Assembly (NCBI GenBank): GCA_000469685.2
Contig: LS997566.1
Span: 35,694,420-35,758,419, forward strand
DNA: 64,000 nt
Direction: 5' to 3'
From: Haemonchus contortus
Taxonomy: Eukaryota; Nematoda; Chromadorea; Rhabditida; Trichostrongylidae
The position numbers were made by a program, and so were the translations under genes. The notes below the pieces were generated by a model that did no database searches, was not told the origin of the DNA, and saw only the letters and a program-made list of their open reading frames with translations. Positions 1 to 9,500 of this stretch are shown here, one piece after another; within the stretch, counting starts at the first letter, position 1, and each line of letters begins with the position of its first letter.

Positions 1-152
1 GGCTGTTGCTGTTGGCCAAGCGCTCCCGCATTACTTGCTGCCATCAACGGCGACTGCTGATGTAGTGCTTCGCCGGAGCCACTGCTTACCATCGAACTGG
101 CCAACCCACCGGCAGCAACAACGCCGCCACCTCCGCCTTCAGTCGACCCCAT
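1..152 (-). CDS. 5' coding exon of an unidentified Gly/Ser/Gln-rich protein (partial)
   Basis: On the minus strand an ATG at 152 opens a frame of 50 complete codons that runs off the left edge. The product is low complexity: a five-glycine run at residues 6-10, then Val/Ala/Gly/Ser-rich sequence, and four glutamines at residues 47-50. Such N-termini are common in transcription and chromatin factors, but I do not recognise the family. The ATG is immediately preceded by TTACAG, so it could sit at a cis-splice or trans-splice acceptor; the pyrimidine tract is weak. GC content is clearly higher than in the flanking noncoding DNA and the frame has no stop, which supports coding. The gene lies downstream of snx-6 on the same strand, about 6.4 kb away, too far for a typical nematode operon. 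Confidence 0.5.
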   Translation of the reverse strand, partial: MGSTEGGGGGVVAAGGLASSMVSSGSGEALHQQSPLMAASNAGALGQQQQ

Positions 153-2320
153 CTGTAATCGTTCATATGTAAATCAATAGCAATTCAATACATTTCTCTC
201 TCTATCGAAGATCGTCTCTTAACACATATCAAACACTAATCACATGCAATTATCGTCACAAACAAACACGAAACAAGTCTCACATTACACTCGCGTACGA
301 TCGACGTATGACGAATGGGAAAAGAAAAATATAAATCTGCCAATCAGATGAATCAGTTCTAAAAGTGTTGGAAGGTCTAGTTATTCTAGAACTTCTTGAT
401 TGGAAGGGACCCCTCATTTGTTTTCTATACAGTCAACATTGTGATGTAGCTATAACGGCGTGGGTATTTCAGACAACAGCTCCTAACCTATAGCTATTTT
501 AGGAGGGGAGGGAAATTACTCCACAAAAAAAATCTCCGAAAAGAAAATAGTAGTTAGAAAAGTAATTTCAAAGGTTTCCCAAAGCACCTGGACTTAAGGA
601 CGTAGATGAATACTTATAAAACCATAATAAAATGCAAACGCAAAGAGCACGTTCGAGTGTGAAATCGCTCAAAAAGACGGTTAATTAGTCCAGAACAAGA
701 GTTTCGACTGATAGGGCAACAATTAAGAAACTAACACAGATGGTTATAACGAAAAAAAAAGAATGAATTTTTTCGAGAGGAATTATAAGCATTTACCAAA
801 CTACACGAGAAGAAAATGTAGTGAAGCCTGTAAACGAAAGAAGGCCAGCCAATTCGCAAGAAAAATTGGCTTGGGTAGAAAACCAAGGAAACAGATGCCA
901 GTCTAGAAATTTCGACGCAGTTGCAGACAGCAAAGTTAGCTTTTCCTTTACATCTATAAAGGACCAAGTAGGTATGAACTTGACAGACTATTGATATCAC
1001 AAAAAGTGGCTATCAAGTAGACCATTATCCTTACTTAGCGCTGAAGAAATCCAAACAGCAAATTTTCGCAAAGATCCAGAAATTAAAGCGTAAATGACGC
1101 GCAGTTCCCGCAGCCACAGAAAGTACTTTATAACTGACCCCTACTATCATCCTAAAACAAATTGAGAAAATCTCTATTATAAAATTCGAAAAACCTTTTT
1201 TTTCATCATAATTGTTATTTTCAACATTTTCATAACTAGATATTTTCACATTTGCATATTTTTATATTAACGGAATGTATAAAGTCCATAACACTAGATA
1301 TTGATTGAAACTGATATTGGTTTAAAGTAATAACACCGCGACAAATGCTTTTAATTTGGAAGACTGTGAAAAAAAAACACCATCTTGTTTACTAAATTTG
1401 TCGAATCTTATACTACAACGAGTTCCTATGCAGCATTCACTCGGTACAAGGGCAAACTGCACATTGGTTACTAAAAATAGAACAGGAACGCCATCTGCAT
1501 ATGACTGTATTATACTTTTGAGAACCACCCATGTGACCATGCCCGAAGGGCATCATCACATTTCATCGGTAATCATAAAACTTGGGGGAATTGTCAACAT
1601 AAATACTGTGTGATGGATGTCATGAAATTCATAAAAAGCTATTTTTCATCACAGTTTCCTTACGAAAATCCAAAAATCACGATCACTTCACTGACATTGG
1701 CTTTGGAGAGGTATAAACCTATTCTAGACAAAGGTATTGGCAAAAATAGTCAAATACCAGAACAATTTCGGAGGTTGCAAAGTGAATGAAGGTCTATTCA
1801 GTCCTGTTCTATGGTTCAAACGTACGGAAGAGGCAGGCTATCGAAGGCTTTCATGAACAAACTCAAAGAATCTACTTTTCTATCCAAATTCGAGCTTAAG
1901 AAAGTCTCAAGAAAACAAACCGTAGTTCTTATGAATCATAAAATTAGCAAAGGTCTACAAAAAGCCTTCGGACCTACCGTATTTTCATTTGGTTTCCCTT
2001 TGAAAATACAGGTCCCCTTCAGGTTTCTTGCTGCCACGTTGTTCATCTTCCGAAGCAAATCCATTACAAGTTCAACTATTTCACACCACAATGGACCAGT
2101 CACCCTTTCAGAAAAGCACCAGCAATCAACAGCAACGTACCGCAGAATGAATCAGATGATTATAGCAGTGATATCTAATCAATCGGGGCTTCATCAGTTC
2201 AACGAACATACAAAGGACGACCAGTACAGAACTTAACAGCAGAACCGGTAAGTAAACGATGAACGAGTTCTTCTGAAGAATGAATGAGCTATTTTATGAA
2301 TTCCAGAGAATGGTCGTCCA
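153..2320. other. Intergenic DNA, no supported feature
   Basis: AT-rich sequence between the left-edge exon and the doubtful minus-strand frame at 2321. Short frames exist on both strands, the longest plus frame being 1811-2236 (141 codons), but none has splice signals or a recognisable family. The promoter or upstream exons of the left-edge gene should lie here; I cannot point to them. Confidence 0.5.
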
Positions 2321-3180
2321 TCAAACGCCAACGAAACAAAGTCTTGCAGCAGAGCCAGCTAGTTTATTCTTCTCACTTGCAGCTGCTCCCGTCATAGGTG
2401 TAGGCGGAAACATGCAACTGAGAGGAGTAAACTTTTGGGCTGTTGTTCTTGGCGTTGCTCTCTGCTTGTCATTCCTTTCAAGCATAATTTGCAGAGCAGG
2501 TTCACAACTAAAAGTCCCTGTTTGCCCTGAATGGCCATGACTCCCTTCCTGCCCCGCTAGCCCCGGATGCTCCTGTTCACTACTGAAATTCGCCTTGTAG
2601 GGCTCATGGTAGTGGTCAAGCTTACCGAGTATATCAGTTATGTCAGATGAAAGGGCCATGTGAGCTGTACAGCAAACCTTGAGATATTTCAAGTATGACG
2701 AGCAGCAGGCCTCTATTTCAGCCCGGGAAACGACGAAAGGAAAGTTATCATGGGGGTTATCGCGGTAACACGCGATTTTTGATAATTTTCTCATTAATTC
2801 AATCAATCTTGAACATGACTCATAACGCATGAAAAGTGACTTGTTTTCAGTTACCAGACCACACAGGGTGAATATGGCACAATGGCGTCTCGCAGCTGGC
2901 TGAGGACTATACAAGTGCAACTACGAGTCAAACAAAAGAGCTGCCATGGTCCAGTCAATTCGTCAGTCATCAGCCATGTCTCCCATGACCTTAGCTTCTT
3001 CAATGCTACTGTATCACGGTTCCCATCACAACCCTGGCGCATCGAGTCGACGCATTCTCTTATCTTAACTTTCACAACTTTTTCATCTCGATCTAACCTT
3101 TCCCAAACTCTCGCAAAAGGCCACATTCCCGGTGTGCGGGACTCAATATAAACCTCGCCTATATAAGCTCGGCCGAACAA
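2321..3180 (-). pseudogene. Doubtful minus-strand coding remnant with a short collagen-like Gly-X-Y run
   Basis: Two long minus frames overlap by 70 bp: 2851-3180 (109 codons) and 2321-2920 (199 codons), in different phases. The second contains six consecutive Gly-X-Y triplets (GLA GQE GSH GHS GQT GTF), with clustered cysteines upstream (ACCSSY, VCCTAH). A TTTCAG acceptor-like site lies just before the Gly-X-Y segment. This could be a decayed or partial collagen-like gene, but proline is almost absent from the triplets and no cuticle-collagen N-terminus is seen. It may equally be chance frames, or noncoding parts of the repeat-like unit on the other strand. Confidence 0.2.
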
Positions 3181-3530
3181 AGACCGAGGCCAGTTGTCTT
3201 CGAGGTTCTGACGCTTCTCTTATGCCTTTTATCCTGCTTCGTAATTTGCTTCTCATATATCACGCTTAAGGAATGTTCATTTATATCACTACGCCTTTAG
3301 TGTTCATTTATATCACTACGCCTCCATTTAGCTTTATATTTGTATCTCGTATCAATCTCGTATGAATGAATCTCGTAAGCCATATCCTCAATAAGTTGTG
3401 CCTTTCGTATATATGATAACTCTTGCCTTTCGCATGTATCTTTCATGTGCTCATGGTTTAATTACCCAAGTTTGAGGTTTCTCTGCTTGACGCAATAAAG
3501 CTCTGGTATCCGATCGCTGTAGTTGTGGCA
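3153..3530 (+). repeat. LTR-like TATA / SL1 / poly(A)-signal unit (possible solo LTR or retrocopy)
   Basis: On the plus strand a TATATAAGC box near 3160 is followed by pyrimidine-rich DNA, a tandem 27-28-bp duplication near 3277-3330, an exact SL1 sequence at 3455-3476, and AATAAAGCTCTGG at 3494. The stretch ends in GGCAAATACA near 3530. A TATA box followed 330 bp later by AATAAA resembles the U3-R-U5 order of a long terminal repeat, and the CA end fits. I could not define a convincing TG start or a flanking duplication: GTGAC occurs at about 2835 and after 3530, but the offset relative to a TG start is imperfect. No second copy is present in the window. Confidence 0.3.
3455..3476 (+). other. 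Exact 22-nt nematode SL1 spliced-leader sequence
   Basis: The plus strand carries all 22 nt of canonical SL1, beginning GGTTTAATTACCC at 3455. A chance match of this length in 64 kb is negligible. It is not an obvious SL RNA gene: the 3' half lacks an Sm-site-like AATTTTTGG and the usual stem-loops, and a poly(A) signal follows 18 nt later. It is most simply an SL1 copied into DNA from a trans-spliced transcript, or an SL1 resident in a retroelement. Confidence 0.9.
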
Positions 3531-6500
3531 AATACAGTGACGAAGAACTTAAACGACTATACTAGATACAACGGCTATAATATCGGTATAGTTTGTATAG
3601 GGGTGAAGTATCTATATGGCTAGCAGAAAACAAGTCAAAGCCTTCTCCTTGAAAATGAAGTATTACTAGGCGCTGATAGGTATCTTCAAAACAGTTACGT
3701 CAATCAGAAGGCCTGTTTTTCGTTCAACAGAATGCAACGACCCGGGAATCTTTCGAAACATCTGTAATATGAACAGAAATCCTACCTGACATCATCATAA
3801 ACAGAATGAACTTTACCCATCCATCAGGTTTTTCTTACATTTCTTGTTTACAACATACATCAAAGCAACTGTTGCAATTTCTCTTTACCAAGAAAACCAA
3901 GAAAACAAGAATTGCTGCCGTCATTACTGAGAACAAAGTTCATTGAGAACATCGCTGCATGAGAACCCGCAAGAAATATGTTCCTCTGGAAAATCAGGGG
4001 AACCAATCAGTTACAGACAGTAGACTTTAAAGAAGAGCAATCAACTTTTCCCCCCTGCCACCCACTTGCGGCCGATAAACCATCGATGGGGAAATTCGCT
4101 AGAACGCAACAGTTCCGGCTCCATATTTGCACTACGGTAGGCGAATCCGTTGAAAACCTTCAAGCTCCGATACCACTATAAAAAGTAACAATAATGAATG
4201 GGTTGTGTCCTGGCAAAGGACCAAGAGGGTAGAAGCGTACCGTAGGGCAAAACCTGGGTAAAACATGCTGTCATACAGGATCTTTACGGCATTACTCTAA
4301 CAATCGTAGTAAAACCAATTCAAAAAATACATAAATACGATAAAAATGACGGCGTCACGATACTGACGCAAGAAAACGTCACGAACAGCAAACACCAAGA
4401 ACGATGCCCTAAATGATTGATCACATGGCTAAGCAATCGATCACATACGGCACCATTGAACATTGATCAAGGAGATTAGGAAAACGAGAATACATCCGCA
4501 TGTTCACAAAAAATAATACCGAAAGTGTATAAAGTTTATGATTTGATCAACTGCTAAACCAAAAAGCAAACTTTGGCTAAAATTTACTTCTACCTCTATT
4601 TGATTCCATTTTTCATACAGTTCCTACTGACAAACATAAAAAAGAGAGCAAATAGTGGAAAAAAGAGCGAGATAGCAGTTATATTGAGAAAGACTCAGAT
4701 TCAAATCGTCCAAGACAATAGAGGAATCGAAGTAGATTAACAGTTATTTCCAGTACCTTTTCCCGAAACCTAGGCACCCTGTTCTTCGCTACTTTTCAGG
4801 GTCAACTCCACCGTTTCTAGTAACACCACAAAATAGGTTTATCGTATTAGAAGATCATCGAACAGTCTAGTGAATAGAAGTGCTTGAGACGATTGCAAAG
4901 TGCGGAAATCAGAAGCGATACTTTTCGCTTTGAAACGGCTTATCAGAAGAGACGACGAAAAACTATCGAGCACCGACATTCACTCAAGAAACTGTCACTT
5001 TGAAATACCAGTAACTTTGCAAACAGAGAGATTTTTTCAACGAAGCGTCCAGATCCGTGAGAAGGACCTGTCAAGATGTCAAGTAAATTCTGGAATTGAA
5101 AGTACGAGCCGAGCAAAAAAGAACGTCTCTTATCTTGAAATATCGAAATGCTCAGTAAGAAGAGACGAAGAAGTGCACAGATTCAAAGACAGACGAGCAA
5201 AAACCTTTTTGTGAGTAAAAGTTCTTACGGAATACGGATCCCCATTACAGATGCATATGTATTTCGATACCCCGTAAGGCCACCAGTATGAAGATGTTTT
5301 GCAGATAGACTGACCTAAATTGGCCTAAAAAAGCGATTCTATTTTTTAGTAGATTACATAAAAAGAGAAGGGCAACAGAGAAATGGATTGCTCCCTTCAC
5401 CATCAGTGGAGGAGAAATTTGGCACTCGGACTGCGCAGATATAGTGTAGGATCTCATGACCCCACTTGAGCCCTACAAAATCAAAGTGGCGGTACCGTAT
5501 GCCTCTCAAAGAACCCCCACTCGAATGTTCTGACCATCTTTGTCTTGCATGGCTTGTTCCACTTGTCTCAAAAGGCCTTGGTCAGATCGACCTTAGTGCG
5601 TCCCCCACTGGTAGGTTTCGCATCCCTCGTGTGCATTCGCCTGTAATCAGTCTACAAGGTGTTTGGGCTCATGTATTCATTCAGGTAGTACCCACAGGAT
5701 CATCCCACATGCTGTTCTACTTCTTGTAGTAGCCCCCACTGCTATTTTCAAGAGCAGGTAACGCGCTGGCTTGTGCTCGTGTGGACAATGGGTGTGGGTA
5801 CTTGAGAATCACCCCTATTAGACAAATAATGCACCAGTCAGGAACGTGCGATGCTCACGAGGGAAACGCCCACCCATTTAGTGTGACCAACTCCTGTAAC
5901 AACATTCACCTGCCCATACCTGGAGGCTATGAAAATATCTACCAACATATAACGGAGCTATACAACGAACGACGATGGTGACACTTGAATATCCAAACAA
6001 ATCGAAAACAATACAGAAATTTAGAATAGCGGAACAAAGGTGGAAGGAATGTGGGGAAAATCGGACATGAGCGCTGATTTTATACCAACGGAATCGAAAA
6101 AAAATCTGAAACGAATGGGAAAGCACACAAACGAGTTAGTCAAATTGTTCACGCTGACATTCAAAATCATTGTCAATACAGAACACTCTCGCCGAAATGA
6201 ATTCCAACATCGCACGAAAGATTTTGATACGTATGGAACCGAGATAATACGGTCATGTTCTCAAACAATAATCAGATTCAAATTTAAAACTTTATTAAAA
6301 CTGAAAGTGAAGCCAGTAGTCATGTAATAAACAAATTTACTCGGACAAGAAGTATGAACGTAACAGATGGTTGATTTGATTGGGAAGAAATAAATAACGA
6401 CTTTAACAATAAAATTTCTAGAATAGATTCTGGACAAGTTCTACGAATATCACATAGGCACCATCAGGATAGGAGAAAAAATCAATAAATTATTATGTGC

Positions 6501-6585
6501 TCGAAAATGTAATAGAAGTGAAAAAAATCAAATGAAAACATAAAATAGTAAAGTTAAGTAAAAACCGCCAATCGTCCCAAGAGAC
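3531..6585. other. Intergenic DNA and snx-6 3' flank
   Basis: No gene is supported. The last 300 nt next to the snx-6 stop codon should be its 3' UTR; the best poly(A) signal on the minus strand is AATAAA at 6296-6291. Frames at 4900-5214, 5466-5729 and 6040-6327 lack splice signals and family resemblance. Confidence 0.4.
6291..6296 (-). terminator. Candidate poly(A) signal of snx-6
   Basis: AATAAA on the minus strand, about 290 nt after the snx-6 stop codon at 6588-6586. It is the first canonical hexamer downstream that I see; a variant hexamer closer to the stop could be used instead. Confidence 0.35.
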
Positions 6586-9500
6586 TTACGGTTGTTGTTT
6601 TAGCCGAGCGATCAATTCATTCAGTACTTGGATCTGCGCCTGAAACAAATGCTTAAAGAAAGTGAAACTTAATTATGGAATTTTACATTATTTTTTCATT
6701 CATACCGTTATTTGAGCAAATGTAAACGCTGAGAAATCATCAAAATTTTGAAAAAAGATAATATTGTAGAGCCATTGTGAAAATTCGCTGTTAGCTCAGA
6801 GTAATAAAAAAATTCTGAATTCTAGAGTGAGCCCTCCACTGGGAACCTCATATAGAGTCTTATTATTACATTTTATTCTACACTCCATATTCCAACACTG
6901 ACTGGATCTGTCGGGGCGCTGTCAATGGTCCTGGTGAAAAAACGAACACCAGGACAGCTGCCAGTGCGATGGCCTCACTTCTCCGCATTACTGTCGTCCG
7001 CTCGATGATGAACGGGACAACAGGTGATGCAGGTGATACTCCATGTTCCGTAATCTATACAGTGCGTTTCATAATTATAAGGTCACCCCAGATTTTTGCG
7101 ATTCCGGAGAAAGCAGCCAGAATGGAATTTTTTGGCGAACACTGGTAGATTCCCCGTCACAATGTACCTCCGTACTCAAATTTTGGTCGCAATATCTTTC
7201 ACCTCAAATTTTTTACGAATTTTTTAAAGACAGTGTCGGCTTTTGCACCGTTTCATAATTATAAGGTCACCCTGAGGAAGTAAATGATTCATCAGTGTTA
7301 ATGGCATATGTACAACAGTAAATAATCTATGGCTCCTCCTTGTTTAAAAGCAATATCAAAGAGCCTGCCTGGCATACTAGAAACTAGGTTTCGAAGATGT
7401 TCCTCATCGGTTGCTCTCCATGCTTCGATAAGTGCTCGCTTCAGCTCTTCTTCGCCCTGAAACTGACGATTATTCGCATAAACCTGTCTGAATATTATGT
7501 CCCAGATATGTTCCATCCGACTGGGGTCGGGACTGCAGGCTGGCCATGGTAGGACGCTTATTTATTGGCATTGCAGCCACTCATCCGTTGCACGGCTCCC
7601 ATGATTGTAGGCGTTATCTTGTTGAAAGACATAGTTGAGGTGACGGCGATGGCATAGAAAAGGTACTAGATGATGCTCCAAGACTTTCTGGTAATCCTTG
7701 AAATCCATACTGCAGCTCACGACAACACGACATCATTACAGAACGCACCCCGCACCATAGGCTTCCTCCACCGAAACTGCGACGGCTGAAGTAGACTGGT
7801 TCCTTCCTCAAGTCGCGTTAGTACCGCTTGTTTCCGTCAGAATGAATTTCTTTTCATCCGAAAAGACGACCTGAGCAGGAATTATTTAGCTCTATGGTGA
7901 GATTTCGATGCAGATCTACCTTTGCCCAATCTCTCCCTAGGTTCATCTTTGCAAATCCGAGTCGAGCCTCTTTGTGACGATCGGTGATTCGTGGCACCTT
8001 CTCCATTGCTTGCCTGGTGATGTTCTCGCATCTTCTCACTGCTCTCCAGACTGTAGTTTTCGACACAGAGAGGTTTAATTCCGATGGGATCTGGTTCAAG
8101 GAGGACGTACTGTTGGAAACAGTCCTCAGAATTTTCCGCTCGTCACGGGTAGTAATCTTTCATGGGTGTCCACAGTCGGTGTTATATCTAACGACATGAG
8201 GACTCTCTAGAAATTTCCGAATGGACCAGGGGATCTCTATATTTGCCTGGAAATGGCTCGAGTACGGAGCCCACCTTCATGATGAGCTTTCTCATCAGAG
8301 GAAAGCAGATGACCACGAGCCATGTTGACAGTCAGGTTTAGAAATGCCTTTGCTACACATGGTTTCCTTTACAAGTATCTTCAAACACGAAATTTCCTCT
8401 CTTTCGTTAATGATTGTTCACTTTCTCAGGGTGACCTTATAATTATGAAACGGTGCAAAAACCGATAAACTGTTCTAAAAAAGTTCAGAAGAATGCAGCA
8501 GCGGCTAAGCAACGTATACCTAGGTTATTCGTGCTGAAGAATCTGTTCATGATGCTAGAAAAAATCCTTAATGATTACTTTTTTTGAAAGTGCAAAAATT
8601 GAGGGTGACCTTATAATTATGAAACGCACTGTAGAAGGAACTGGGTGGACCTGTGCTGTTATTGGAAGAGGGCCTATCCAATACGGCTTACTCACCCTTA
8701 GTTCAGAAGCATCCAAAAATAAATGGCACAAAGTACAAGGGAATAGGAAGGTTGCCCGTAAATGAGGAACGCCGACGGAATGACACTCGGTATGGGAAAA
8801 GTCGTTCCTACGGGAGGTTCTTGAGCGGAAGCGGAACTGAACCTATTTTCAAGCAAAAGAGGTGATTACTCTTAACGCAAAAGAAGTGAATGAAGGACGA
8901 CCAGCTTCAGAGCGCTCTTTTTCGGTCACTAGCCAAGTTAAATAACAATCAGTGAGGAACGTGCTAGGCTCTTTAGGCTCTATCCGCAGTTTGCAGCACT
9001 TTTGGCAGGAAAGCCGCTTTCATACTGTACCCCCAGCTGAACACGTACGAGACCAGTTAGACGAGCATAGAACTGGAAACAAAATCTACTGCGTTTGGGC
9101 ACTATCGCCCACATCATCGATATCAAAAAAAGTGCGTCGACGAAACACAAGAACAGACGCATACTAATCAGATGATTACATGATGCATCGCTGTGTACGG
9201 TAAACGCTGTACGATAACTCATGGAAAGAACAAAATGCCTACATCAATCGAAATGATTCAGGGAGAAGGAATCCATCGATCTTCAGATGGCTGAAGAATC
9301 TATAGAGAAAGCGGCCTATGGAAGAAAAAGACAGCGAATTGCCATGGAACATTCTCAGAGAGGTTCAAGAAGTTTCCAGACATTTTCTCGTGGCAAGATC
9401 TCTAATGACAACTGAATGCATGGCGCTTTGCTGAATGACTGGGGTACCATCGGTCCACTTTTTGAAGCTCCCGTTCGAATATTAGGTTACCTAATGGACC

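Noticed and set aside
1811..2236. 141-codon plus ORF
   Set aside because: No recognisable domain, no splice signals, and composition like the surrounding noncoding DNA.
3455..3560. SL1 RNA gene
   Set aside because: The 22-nt leader is present but the donor context, stem-loops and Sm site of SL RNA are not visible and AATAAA follows closely.
6582..6589. GTAAGT at the end of the last snx-6 exon as a splice donor
   Set aside because: The G is the third base of a CCG codon followed in frame by TAA, and the 17-residue exon already matches the full C-terminal tail of SNX5/6 proteins.
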